Source: Dioscorea cayenensis subsp. rotundata (taxonomy: Eukaryota; Streptophyta; Magnoliopsida; Dioscoreales; Dioscoreaceae). Taken from it: 64,000 nucleotides of DNA. A program made the translations under genes and the position numbers. The first letter of the stretch is position 1, and every line of letters starts with the position of its first letter. Shown here in pieces: positions 14,715 to 26,951 of this stretch. The stretch is from contig NC_052475.1 of NCBI RefSeq assembly GCF_009730915.1, positions 30,875,016 to 30,939,015 on the forward strand. Direction: 5' to 3'. The notes beneath the pieces were generated by a model that made no database searches, was not told where the DNA came from, and saw nothing but the letters and a program-made list of their open reading frames with translations.

Positions 14715-17471
14715 ATGGCGTCGGGGGAGTGGCTGGAGAAGGCACTGCAGAACATATGCGGGAAGTTGAGTGGTCTGGACCTTGACGCCGACCTAATCTC
14801 CGGTCTCGTCTCCTTCTGTGAGCTTGCGCCTCCGCAGGACGCCGCCGATTACCTCGCTGTACGAATTTCTCTATCCGAACACCATTACATCGACCTATCA
14901 ATTTTTAATTTGTGTTTTTTCTTAGGAATATATTGATTTGATCTTATAGTTTGAATCCAATAGTGTAGGTGATGACCCTGTCTGATTTTTGGTTTGATCA
15001 TCAGGTTTAGGTTTAATTTTTGTTGATATTTTGAATTGATGATATAGTTAACAGCTTTTTTTTAGTGAAAAATCGTGGCGTGTTTGTAAATTTTGTGCTT
15101 TTGCTTCTAAATCACTGATAGATTGTGAACGAAACTTGTGGAGATTTATGTTCTGGAAAAAAACTTCAAATTTGCAAGAACATTATTAGAGAATTTCTTC
15201 CATTAAGACGATATTGGTTATGTGGCTGTATTTGATTGAGAATTCGAAGGAGAATTTATTGTTCTGTTCAGACCAAAGTCTTATGTTAGTGTAGGGCAAC
15301 ACTTATTAGATTTTCTTTGGGAATGATTGATCCAACTATTTCAAGTTTATATGGTTTTGTTGTCTCTAGATTTGCTTGTATGTTGTTTGTCAATGTTCTA
15401 TTGCCAGAGCTCATGATCTGTGTTAAATTCTTGGAACATTTGTGTCAACAACCAGAGATTATCTTTTCCGTGATGTTTTATCTTACATTTGGGGGCAGGA
15501 ATTGATTCTTTGTTGGTGAACTGCAGAATATTGTTGGTCGAGAAGCTGGTCAGGATATCATTCAGGAGTATTTGCTTAGGAGAGGTTATGTGGATTCCTC
15601 TAATGCAAATACAAATACCCAAACTTCAGGCCTTCAAGCCTACATGAAGCCTGCTGCAAATGAGGATTCGAGGAATGCAACCAAGAAACAAACAAGAGCG
15701 CCAAAAGGCACCGGCATATCTAATGTTCAGGATAAGGTGAATGTCTCTAATGTCCCAGATGCTAAAACTCTGACAGAACATCAAGAGGCTAAAAGCATTT
15801 CTAAGGGACATTCTAGCACTAACAGTAGCAAAAAGAAAAAGTCCGGAAAAGTCATCTCTCTTGCCGAGGCTGCAAAAGGTTCAATTGTGTTCCAGCAAGG
15901 AAAGCCATGTTCTTGCCAGGCTCGTAGACACAAGCTTGTGAGCAATTGCTTGTCCTGTGGTAAGATTGTCTGTGAACAGGAAGGAGAAGGTCCTTGCAGC
16001 TTCTGTGGCGTGCTTGTGTTGAGAGAAGGCAGCACATATGCTGGCCTAGATGAACTTGTAGTTCCTCACTCTGATGCTGAAGCTGCAGCCGAGGCATATG
16101 CCAAACGACTTGTAGAGTATGACCGAAACTCTGCAGCGAGGACTACAGTTATTGATGACCAGAGTGATTACTATGAGATTGAAGGGAACAGCTGGTTGTC
16201 TGCAGAGGTACACTATCATGTCTCTTATGATGTCCACCTCTTTTTCTGGTGTAAATGAGTGTGTTTCTTATTTTAATTCTTAGATCTAAACTTTATTCCA
16301 GGTGATGATCTTGCTTAACATATAATTAATAGCTTGTTTCACTTCTCTTTTGTATATTATATAGTTTTGTATCTTTGGATCATGGATGCGATTCTTATAC
16401 ATTTTCAGTAAGATTGTGGCTATGCAGCCTCCTAAAATTCCAATAGGGTGATTTGTGCAATCCAAATTGGTTCTTGTTTGCACTTGTATATAATTTAGGC
16501 TTATCACCTTATTAGAATTACTTTTTTAATAAAAACCAGAAGCAGCAACTACTTTATACCTAATGTGAAGAACATAATAGTAGCCTTAGAGTATATAATT
16601 GTGTCTCTTATTAACTGAACTAATTATCTTTTTAACATTGCCACATTTTCATGCAGGAAGTCTAATCTTCTTCTCTCTTTTATTTTTATTTTTATTTTTA
16701 TTTTTATTGTGTGTGGCTTCAGGAGAAAGATCTTCTAATGAAAAAACAGAAGGAAATTGAAGAAGCAAATGAAGCTCAGAGAAAGAAGGTCATTGTGACA
16801 TTTGATTTGCTTGGCCGCAAGGTAGGTTCCAGAGAATTTTTTTCCAACCGTTGGCATGAATTTCAAACAAGTTTTGTTAGAAATTCTTAGTTGTTGACTG
16901 CCAATGATAATCAAGATATCTGTCTGTGTTTGCTGAAACTTTTCAGTTTGAGGGCATTGTTAATGTTCCATATGATCCTTTTTTATTTTCTTTTAATTTT
17001 TGCTTCGTTTGCATTAACTCAATAGTCAACAACCATGGCTTCCTAATTTATTAGTCATCTCAAAGAGTCGAGTCTTGCAACAAATGACTATTTGGACTGT
17101 GTTTCATGCAGGTCTTAGTTAACAGAGATGAAGCCCCAGAACTTGAATCAGAACACCGGATTCTAAGACCAGTTGAAGAAAGAGAACTAAACCGTATGAA
17201 GCCAAATCCGACAGTTAAAATACAACCAGTCCTTGTCAATACAGGACCTTCTAGAAAACCAGTCAAGGGAAAACAGAATAAGAGAGCAGCAAATGGCATA
17301 TGCCTAGAAATCAGTGGGAGAGTGCAGCATGATGATAATGAGCTTCGTCGTCGAATTACTGATGGTTCAGTAGACAGCAGTTCTTCTAATGAAGGTATTT
17401 GGCAAGGTCCACTTACAACTGGTCTTTCTTATGAAGGAGATAATCATGATTGTTCTCTTGATTATGATTGA
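14715..17471 (+). CDS. Activating signal cointegrator 1-like (TRIP4) zinc-finger protein
   Basis: Four exons: 14715-14858, 15527-16207, 16723-16821 and 17112-17471, giving 427 residues. A C2HC5 zinc finger is complete: C176, C178, H183, C189, C192, C197, C205 and C208, in the text CSCQARRHKLV then CLSCGKIVCEQ then PCSFCG. Before it is a Lys/Ser-rich linker; after it is a charged helical segment (EKDLLMKKQKEIEEA). In animals TRIP4 belongs to the ASC-1 complex, which acts in transcription and in dissociating collided ribosomes. The C-terminal ASCH domain of animal TRIP4 is absent here, as I recall for plant homologues such as At3g47610. All introns are GT-AG and every exon is phase 0. Confidence 0.9.
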
Positions 17472-18249
17472 GGTATCTCACTTTAGCTCGGTTATCAAGC
17501 AACCAAAATTTCATTAGATTCTATAGTTGATGTCCTTTTTCATGTTTCCAGCATTTATTTTTGCATTTCTGCAGAATAATCTTTAGTGTTGAAGGATATT
17601 TCTCATCAAGGACTCAAGTGAACTTTGAAGCCTGGAAGAGCCATGAAACTGATTGGATTTGAGGTGGTGTAATTAACTAAAAAAGGCTTGCACAGACGAT
17701 GTTATTGCAGCAAATGATGTTGTCATTATTAGTCAGTGCTATTTTGGCATTTTGATGGCTTGTTCTGAGGATGAAGATTACAAATTTGATCTTGGTATCT
17801 TAGCAGTGTTTTAGTATTTGCTGGCACAAATGGAGTTCATATATAGAGCTGACTTGATGGGCAAATATAATCCCAGGAAACCTAACACATCAAATTCCCT
17901 TAAAGCTCATACTTGTACAGGTATTAACCAAGGGGAGAATAGTCAACTTAACATGCTTGAAGGTGATGACAAGCATGATAAGTTTTTTTTCCTTTATTTT
18001 ATGTCTGGCAAGAAAATCATACAAGATAACAAATGTGAAAAAACATGTTTTATGTATTTACATAAGATAGGTAAAAGCATTAGGTCCGTTGTAAAGAGAA
18101 TCACATAATGAAATATGAATAGGGGAAACCCTCAATTCTCCCCATTGTGAAGTATCATAATAAAAGGGGTAACCTGCTCAACAATTTAGACTGTTTACTG
18201 CTTTGAAATTTCCAGGGAAAGCCAAACACAAAAGGATGGCATGGAGCTA
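17472..18249. other. Intergenic, tail to tail
   Basis: Holds the 3' UTR of the TRIP4-like gene (a long trailer to about 17810 looks likely) and the end of the RING-CH gene. The reading frame at 17818-18108 has no recognisable similarity and I take it as chance. Confidence 0.5.
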
Positions 18250-20643
18250 TTATTGATGTGGCTCTTGTTGGGGCGTGGTCGGTGACTCAGGTGCTATTGT
18301 GAACTGCAGGGCCCTTGCTTGTGCCGACTGGATGATGAATGCTACCTCAGTTGCTGCCAGAGCAGCTGCTTCCTGCGGGTTTGAGATTATGGATAAAAAT
18401 ATAATAATATATTGATTGAATGAATATTGTAAGTAAATTTTGTCTAAAAATTTTGAATATCAACCTGTCTTTGTCTTCTTCGCTGTAACACGCTAATTGC
18501 CCAAGCCATTATGTAACATGGCAAAAGAAAACCAGCAGCCCTCAACAAGAAAAACTGTAGAACATAAATGAATTAGAAAGTTAAATCAAGGCCGTAAAAA
18601 CAAGAAAATGATTCGAGTGCTTGAGAATTTTACTCACAGAAAAGTAGGTGGAGGCGTCATCATCCCCATCAGTGTTGGTGATGGATAACGCATGCCTCAA
18701 CAGCAAAAGCGCCATTAGCTGCATTTAATGGAGAAGAGAAATCCGTGTTAGTCCACACAATACATAAATTGGATGCCTCAACAGGAAGCAATTGGTGGTG
18801 CATATTTAAAAGGGCATGCGCAATTCAACATCCAAGGGCTCTTTTAGTTAAACAATATAATTTACAAAAATAAAATTTAAATGATTCTAACCCAGTTTAA
18901 ATATTAACTATGAGGAATTGCAGTCCAAAAATACACTGTAAGAACTTACAACTAGAGCAGCAGAACGACAAAATGCAGCACCATTAGCATTTGTGTCAGA
19001 GTACTCATCATAGTCAGCTTCAAGAAAGTGGCGCTGTGCTGCCGCCATTGCAAGCATTCGCGGGTCATGTAAGTCTAAAGGAGCGCCACTGATGGTCCAA
19101 CCTCCACTGCAACAGAAGTAGACATAGCATGACAAGAACAACAATGGAAAATTATCAAGCCTCACAGACGATACCAACTATCAATTGGTCCAATGGCCAA
19201 AAGATTTATTGAGAAAGCACACAGTTGGGTTCTTCAGGATGCAGAATGCCTTCATAGTCTTAAAAAGCAAGTAAATATGCATAAATGACAACTTGCCTAA
19301 TATCAATTGTGGTTTCATCAGGCTGAGGTCGGGGAGGTGCAGTATAGCCAGGCTTGTATGGCTGTATATTACAAATGCCCTTGTTAACAGAAACTCAGAT
19401 AAAATCAATTGCACTTGAGTTATGGACCGTACAGATATCAAAATCAGGACAATGTAGAATATTTAGTATATGACATGTTATTCATCACCTACATGATTAT
19501 AATAGATGACTTAATGAAGAATATCACTAAACTCAAAACTACCTAATACCGTTGATGATTATTAAGAGAAAAGGACATGATGGCTAAAGTAAAAAATACA
19601 GTTGAAGTACTTTACAAAATGTCAGGACATAAACTTTCATGAAAGTCACAGTTTGTCCTGAAAACTGATATTTGTGTATTAATAAGGCAATTCTCTTCAT
19701 ATTGAAAATCAAAACCAACCAGTTATCTCTAACAAGAAGCTACGTTATCATCATTCTTCCACCAAGCAATGGCATGGTGGAGATATATAGTACTCAGGAA
19801 TTAGTACCCTTCAGTTTTACGTAAAATGAAATTTCAGTCCTATTAAAGTTAATAATATTTAGATCACATATAATGCAAGATAAATTCATGCATATTTTGA
19901 AAACCCACTGCCATTTTTGGGGCTCACCTCATGGCAGATCTCACAGGTAATATCTCCTTTTTCATTGCACCAATGCTGGACACAAGCTCTATGGGCATAC
20001 TGCACAGGAAAGAAAAAGCCAAATAAGAAGTACTACAATAGATCAAGAAAGAAAATACTCATTCTACTAAAGCAAGGTCAATGGTCCCAAACACTAACAC
20101 GCTAATCAATCTATTAATCTCCATTTGGGTAACATGAAGCAATACATCCCATGCTTATATTGCAACATTTTTGCATTAAAAAAAAAACCACCAAACAAGT
20201 CTATCATACATTGGATGCACGCAACACTTAATTTACCAGGTAAGTCGCATAAGAGAGTTGACCTAAGTTGCTTTCTATGTGACCGTATGTCAATGCAATC
20301 ACAATGAATTCAAGCAAGCAAGGTTAAAGATTTTGAAGAAATATACCTTCAAGCTGCCACTGCAAGCACAGGGTGCCTCCAGGTTCTTGATGTCATCCTC
20401 CTCCTGGCAAATGCGGCATTCTACAGTCTGTATAAGAGGCTCCTCCTCATCGCCATCATTAATATAAACTCTCTCCTCCACAATGCTAGAATTCATCTGG
20501 GATGATGGTGAAACAGAAGAGCCCACATTATAAGTTGAATCCCCAAAAGACGTTGACTTCTCGTCTCCTTGTGTCGTATCAATGGTTCGTGGTGTGCTAA
20601 GCCGATCAACCCGATCAACACACAACACCAGATGATCCCCCAT
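18250..20643 (-). CDS. RING-CH (MARCH-like) E3 ubiquitin ligase with C-terminal membrane segments
   Basis: Membrane ubiquitin ligase of 294 residues. Seven minus-strand exons: 20643-20347, 19999-19928, 19361-19297, 19106-18950, 18718-18638, 18554-18465 and 18372-18250. The RING-CH (C4HC3) finger is complete: C76, C79, C92, C94, H102, C105, C118 and C121 (VECRICQEED, APCACSGSLK, RACVQHWC, CEICHE). After it come the family block IDISGGWTISGAPLDL and hydrophobic stretches around residues 192-212 and 225-250. This architecture is known from plant RING-CH proteins of the PIT1/DUF3675 type; At3g47550 comes to mind as a homologue. Intron 3 has a GC donor (ATTAG then GCAAGT). The start is the first ATG; the frame upstream opens with TTG. 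A leader intron of about 400 bp is likely upstream. Confidence 0.9.
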
Positions 20644-21200
20644 TGGCCAAATCCCTCCCACCAACTAAACAAACTACCAAAAAAAAAAACATCTTTTAAA
20701 CAAATTTACTCGTAAAATCCATCAAATTAGCTTAGAATTCCGAAATCATCAATCAATGGGCTAATTCAAGTTCCTGCAACGACAAAGACTGTCGAAATAT
20801 CACAAAACAATCCTAATCCCGGAGTACCGCTGAAACCAAAACCTAAAATTGAAAGGAACCCCAGAAAACAATCATCATATATCATCACAAATTGAAAGAG
20901 AAAGGGGAAAAAGATCCCCAGGGAAAAGAAAATGCAAATCGCGCGCCCTAGAAAAACCGGTCTGGGTGAACAAGAACACCGAATTGTACGGTTTCTTCCG
21001 GCGAATCCGATTCCAAACAGGAAAATTCACGGGAATGGAAAACAAAAGGGGGAAATCGAACGAAATACTCAAATACCTCGAGAGGGGCTTTGGATGATGA
21101 ACGCGCCTCGGTTTGGTCACGGACGAGGACCGTGGAATGAGAAAAGCTTCGATTTTTATAGCTCCAGACAATGCCATCTCAGGCTCGTTCCTTCCGAGCC
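20644..21200 (-). promoter_or_regulatory. 5' leader of the RING-CH gene with probable leader intron
   Basis: On the minus strand a good donor (CGAG then gtatttgag, GT at 21076-21075) is followed by a T-rich acceptor near 20674 (ttttggtag) just before the start codon, suggesting a ~400-bp intron in the 5' UTR. The first exon would lie around 21077-21170. Open frames crossing this region on both strands are then leader or intron sequence. Confidence 0.45.
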
Positions 21201-23067
21201 TCCGTAACGGCCACGTAACGGCGAAGGTATGCCTCGGTAATAAAAGTAAATATGTTGATTTATAAATTCTCAGACACACATTGTATATTAATATTTCTGC
21301 TTTTTGTTTTTACCCATCTTAAAAATTCTAAATAATTACCAACGATGAAATGGTCTAATAATAATCAGATCTCCATTAGAACTCTTCATATATTTTTATA
21401 AATAACGAGAGTTAAAATTATGAGTGAGGGTCTATTTTATGGAGTATGAGTGTGATTTTGTGCAAGTGGTCCCAGCTTCTATATATATGCGGGCCTCAAC
21501 CCCACTTGATCCGTAGAAATTTGTGCATGTCCATGCTTTTTTTAGCTGGTTAGCTGCTCATCTTCATCTTGGGAAAGAAAGATCTAAATTATTTATCTAA
21601 TTTAATAAATATATATTGATAAATAAGTGATAAATACCTTCATTTGAAAAAAAAAACAGAGGATGCTTACGATCCAAAATTACAAATGTGGAGTAAAGAC
21701 CTCAAAACACTTATACTCTTAGCTTTAGTGAATTTTTTGTTAAGATTTCAGTCTTTTCCTAAATGAATGATACAGTATTAATAGGTCAAAAAGTTGTTGG
21801 TTAGGCCCGGAAAATTTACTAAAATGTTTTTTTTTTTAAAATATTGTTATCATGTTCTAGACTCAAAAAAATTATCAAAAAAATGAAAATAATATATTTT
21901 ATTTTTCTTCATTGTCTTCAATTATAACGGACGTCCCGTCTTACCTGTCGCGGTTTCGGTGCGCGTTAGTTTCAATTTATTTCTAAATTGTACTATGTTA
22001 AAGTTGAAATAGCACCTATGATGCTGACATTTTCTTATATATAAAAATAAATTATATGATTAAGTTAATTACTTGTACTAGTTATAATAAGTTCCTTCAA
22101 AGATTGGACTAAAGAAAAGTATTTTATTAACGAAAGAGTGGGAGTCCATTTTGGTTATGGGAATGATCAAAATCTAAATATCAAGATACTAGACACTTGT
22201 CAATGTGTACATACATTATTGGTATAAATCCATATATAATCTTATAGTATAAATTACCACTCCTTCATAATTAATGCAAATGAATCTTCTTCTTATTTAT
22301 TATATAAATAGGAGAATTATTTTTAAAATCTTTTAGTTTGTTCACAATTCACCACTAAACTTTTAATATTTAATAGTAAAATATCAAAAATATTTTTATT
22401 ATATATAATTATATAATGTATAACTTAATAAATTCAAAGAAATTTTGAAAATTTAAAACTGATCATATATAAATCAAAAGGAAACTATTAATGAAGGCAC
22501 TGGTGAAGGACCCGTTCAGAGAAGACCAGCTTGTGGACCTTTAGAATTGTCTTCATTTATTGACTCAGTCAATGTGTGCATTAATTCTCATATTGGAGTA
22601 ATTACCAAGACTTTTCCTTGGCATTTCCAAACAAGCACTTGATAGTAAGTCGTCCAAATAAAATAATGGGTGAGTAGTGTCGGTTTAATTTTTTTTATTA
22701 TAATACTGTATAATATTATAAAAATATTATAACAGTAATATTTATTTACTATTTATTAATTTTTTAAAAAAAATATAAAAAAAATTTATTATTAGATTGT
22801 TGTTCATAATATATATTATTTTGAACGTATACAATAAGTCTTTATTACCCAGCATGTTAAACCGCTTGTTACTCATATAAAAAAAAATATTCCTTCAAAC
22901 ATAATAGCCAAGTGGAAGATAAAAATATATTCCAATATTATTATATATAATAATAATAATATGTTACATAGATAGAGGCTTATTAAGATAGCAAGCCCCT
23001 TGATTAAGAACAAGATTAACAACCCATAATGAAGATTAATTAAGGTTGTTGAGCAACAGTGTTTAAT
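21201..23067. other. AT-rich intergenic region
   Basis: No gene seen. Repeated A/T tracts, several TA/AAT microsatellites (for example near 22945) and no frame longer than chance. A short GC-richer stretch near 21930-21970 (ggacgtcccgtc, gtcgcggtttcggtgcgcg) stands out but contains no recognisable element. Confidence 0.5.
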
Positions 23068-24458
23068 TTAAGGGACTGGCATTTCCTCATTACTTGAGTC
23101 CTGGCTCTGCAAGCGACGAAGCTTAAAAGAAGAGAGCTTCTGAGAAGAAGAGACATTCATGGAACTATCACTCTCTCTAATGAATTTATAAGCTCCGGCT
23201 CCTAACAATGTCCCGGTCACCGGACCGACAAAATAAACCCATAAACCTTTGTACTCTTTGCTCGCCAATGCCGGTCCTAATGTTCTTGCTGGATTCATTG
23301 ATCCTCCTGATATTGGCCTGCCATTTTTCATCACTCTCAAAATTTAATTAATATGTGTATATGTATTCTGTAAATATATTTTTTTTCATTTCATAAATTT
23401 CGATAGCATTCAACATGTGTTTTTTGAATTCATTTTTACCCAGCAAAAATGGAAGCTATGCAAACTGAAGATCCAACTGCTAACCCTGCTAACTCACCTA
23501 CCTACATTCAAAAAATTAACAAAGTTAATTTAAACACTGAACAACTGAACAATAGAAATGATATATATAGTTAAATATCCTGATCACTCACTGCTTTAGT
23601 ATCCGTTGCAACGGCAGAAGTGACAAACATCATTGTAAAAGTGACGATGATCTCCATGACAAGAGCTTGGAACGATGTGCTCGAAGGCATCGTGGTCCCA
23701 AGTTCGATTAATGGGTGAAGAACACAACGTAGAGTGAATCCAGAGATGATGGCTCCGGTGAGCTGAGCTGACCAGTAGAATGGCACCTAATGAACATGCA
23801 TATGCATGCATGCATGACTTGTAATTAATAATTACAATTGAATTTGGTTTGCATTGAAAAAAAAAAATTATAAATTATTTTGCCTGCATTATTGTTGTTG
23901 GTAACCACCAAGATGATCAATCATCCGTTAAATAAATGGGTTGTTGGGCAATTATTTTGTGGGGCACCAAAACAAATTAGCAAGATGGAATTAATTTTAA
24001 TTAATATTGTGATGAGGATAAGATCATCACCTGAAGCCATGGAAAATGCCGGAAAGCAGCAAAGGCAAGAGTGACTGCAGGGTTCATGTGAGCACCGGAG
24101 ATGTGTCCTACTGCATAGATCATGACGGTGACGATAAGGCCTCCGGCGACCGATGCGCCGAGCTTTGAAACACTGCTCTCGTTCTTTTTACTCAAAGCTG
24201 CAGCTCCACAGGTGACAAACACTAGCAGAAATGTAGCAATGGCCTCTGCCACCATCTACAAATTAAACAAATTAATCAAACAATTCATTCATGCAAAACT
24301 AACTAAAGAGAATTAATTATTGCTTAACTTTATATATATTTGATTACCTTCTGGACAAACAAAGGAGGGAGATGTGCAAGAAGAACATGTTTCTGAGACT
24401 TTGCTGCACTTTGAGCTATGGCTATGTCATGAATCTCACAAGCATGAGAAGAGGCCAT
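23068..24458 (-). CDS. NIP2-1: NIP2/Lsi1-type aquaporin, candidate silicic acid channel
   Basis: Nodulin-26-like intrinsic protein of 280 residues. Five minus-strand exons: 24458-24348, 24255-24031, 23786-23592, 23501-23440 and 23317-23068. Both NPA loops are intact (GAHMNPAVT and GGSMNPART). The predicted ar/R filter is Gly (in VAGGLIVT), Ser (in CIASIF), Gly (in ISGGS) and Arg (in NPART), the G-S-G-R set that defines NIP2/Lsi1 silicon channels. The spacing between the two NPA motifs counts to exactly 108 residues, the value reported for silicon-permeable NIPs. The N-terminal EIHD and C-terminal [13 protein letters not shown] also recall rice Lsi1. It should be a plasma-membrane channel for silicic acid and possibly boric or arsenous acid. 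Transport itself is inferred. Neighbours are unrelated. Confidence 0.93.
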
Positions 24459-25755
24459 TGTTAATGAATTCAGAGCCAACTGATAATATCCAGGTATATG
24501 TGTGTGTGTGTGTGTGCGCGCGCGCTCAGAAAGTGTGTTTGTGGCTAACTATTTGTGGAGCATGTTGTGAGAGATGGGAGTGGGGATGGTTAGGCTCACC
24601 AGACTAAGTCTGAGTGGTAGGCATCCACTCAAATAAATCTCTGGTAGGTATTAGTCCTTGGCATCCCTTGAATTGCTACTGCCTTATAAAACTTTATATC
24701 AATGTTTGCATTTATTTTTTCATAAATTATTTCTGACTTACACTGTTGCACACTTGCACCATATCAAATTTAATATGTTTATTGTTTCGATAAATGCAAC
24801 TCCAGTTCTTAAAAAGGCCAAATTAAAAGAGACTAACACCAACAATAAAAAAAAACTTTAACTTTGTAGTAAATTTACAGTAAGAAGATCTTAGTAGACT
24901 CTAAAACAATTATAATGATTCTGAGGTTTGACAGAAGTCAAATGTTTCTAATATTTCGCTTGCTTCTTTCTTTATTATTTATTTATTTTACTGTTATTTG
25001 TTCATTAGTTATTGTCTCGTCTGATATCTTGAGTGTTTTGTTTTTTTACTTTTTGTGAATTTGTAGTTATTTAGTTTATTCTCTTTTGTAGTTTAATTTT
25101 TTAGTTCAGTTATAAATATGCCTCTTTTTTGTTTGACACTCTAGTAAGTCTGTTTTCCGTTAAATAAATGTGATTTATTTATCTTATATATATATAAATT
25201 GCTTGATTAGCTGGTAATTGAGTTTAGGTGATTATTATATATGTTCTTATAAAGTTGGAAACTTATCTACTCTAACTTAATTAAGACCTGGGGCCACTAT
25301 GATTATATGTAGGAAATAATTAAGATCAGGGACTTAATTAATTACAGTTGATAATTAAACATGATATATGTTTGCTTCCTTGACACATGTAAAGAACTTG
25401 GGTGAAACCTGTCTTTTATTTATTGCTCTGAGTCCTTTCTTAATTTATGTGTAAAGTACAAATAAATTGAAACTGGTTTGGTAGGTATTGCCATAATACT
25501 ATATAAACCTTTTTTTTTTTGGAACATTATTGAAGACTATAATGTGTGATTCCCAAAATTTCAAGTTTATCAAGTCATATAACATAAAAAAAAAAAAAAG
25601 TTTATCAAGTCATTTCATTGTCTATCATGATTTGACCCTAATATTTGGATGGAACTAATAAATATTGTTGGAATGCTTATCATTTAATTAAATAATATGG
25701 AAATTACCAAAAACAACATCAAAATTGAGCCATGGCCTGTCATTCTTTAGGTAAC

Positions 25756-25789
<34 letters not shown>

Positions 25790-25800
25790 GTGATTCGGAA
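24459..25800. other. Upstream region of the aquaporin and AT-rich spacer
   Basis: Contains a (GT)n(GC)n compound microsatellite at about 24500-24525, 40-70 bp upstream of the aquaporin start codon, so it probably lies in the leader or core promoter. A (TAA)n run lies at about 25757-25789. The rest is AT-rich with no gene seen. Confidence 0.5.
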
Positions 25801-26295
25801 TCACTCAATTTTGATGCATTATGAACGGTGATGTGTGCTTGTGCTTCACCCTGAGGGTCTCCCTTTCTACACTCCGATGTTTCACTCACATCCTCTAAGC
25901 GACGAAGGTGGGGATCATTTTTTGGATAACGAAAAGGTAGACGATGAGGCGTTGCTGGCGTTGCTCGACCTTGAGTCACTGAACGCTGAATCACTGGTTT
26001 ACCTAGATAACAGTCTCATTGAGGTTGGAGAACAGCCTTGGAATAAAGAGGATGTTGTGGCCGTTGAGGGCAAAGCTGCTGCATGCGATGTGCCGCAAAT
26101 GGAGGTGCCCACCCAACATGACGCATATGGAGATGCCCACCGTGAAATGTTTTCGCGGCTCCGTTGGACACGGTTGAAGAGTTTCACTCCCGTGTCACTC
26201 AATTTGGATTCGCCATTGGTTTATCTTTGCAGGAGGCCATGAGTGAGCTGAAGACGAAAGAGGTTGCCTGTGACTACAGAAAAAAGGAGAGTGCG

Positions 26296-26410
26296 GCTCC
26301 TGGGATCGTGTTAAACACAAAGAAAAGGACCCGACCGGTGAGCGACGCTCCCGGGGTCATGTTAAACACGAACAAGAGGACCTGACCGGTGAGCGGAGCT
26401 CCCGGGGTCT
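26296..26410 (+). repeat. Tandem repeat, 51-bp unit (17 codons)
   Basis: Two full units start at 26296 and 26347 and a partial third at 26398, each opening gctccyggggt or similar. Translated units read APGIVLNTKKRTRPVSD and APGVMLNTNKRT followed by a stop. The unit length is divisible by three, so this was probably a coding repeat before the frame broke. Confidence 0.75.
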
Positions 26411-26750
26411 CGTCGACTCTTCGGTTTGTTTCGTTGTTTTGTCAAGAGAACTTTGCTACCGGGGTCTTACAGGAAAATTCAGAGGCGTGGATTGTATGTG
26501 ATTCGGCCTTTGTCGTCTACCATGGGGGCGGGGAGGCTCGCTGGCTTGATTTGGATCGGACCATTGGTCGGTCACCGTGTTTCAGTCCAAGAGGCAAGAG
26601 CCCGCACCCAAGTGTTTTTTGACGTCGCATGCTTTAAGTGCGAGGCCTGACATAGTGATAGACAGTACTCATGTTGTCGAATTGCTATTGGCCGATGTTA
26701 CTGAGGTTGTCGGACAACTGTGCGACAGAGGAAACTTTGTCTCTTCCTTG

Positions 26751-26951
26751 GCGAAAAATTGGCTGACACCTGGCGCGTGTCTGGTGTTGCATGTGAAGCG
26801 CTTGTGTGCGCAAGAACAGGTTAACGCTGAAGGAGGTATCTTGCATGGGCTGGCGAAGAAGCTGCTGACAGCTAGCGCATGTCTATTGTCTCTTGTGATG
26901 TGCCTGAGTGTGCTGGACCAGGTTAACACTGAGGGAGTTATCATGCATGAG
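26751..26951 (+). repeat. Tandem repeat, ~102-bp unit (34 codons)
   Basis: Two diverged units start near 26751 and 26853. Both encode a LAKxxLTxxACL block followed by a QVNxEGxIxH block in the same frame. The unit is exactly twice 51 bp, though no sequence similarity to the 51-bp repeat upstream is obvious. Confidence 0.6.

Noticed and set aside
26296-26951. CRISPR-like regular repeats
   Set aside because: The repeats are contiguous, diverged and in a plant nuclear context with coding periodicity; no spacers.
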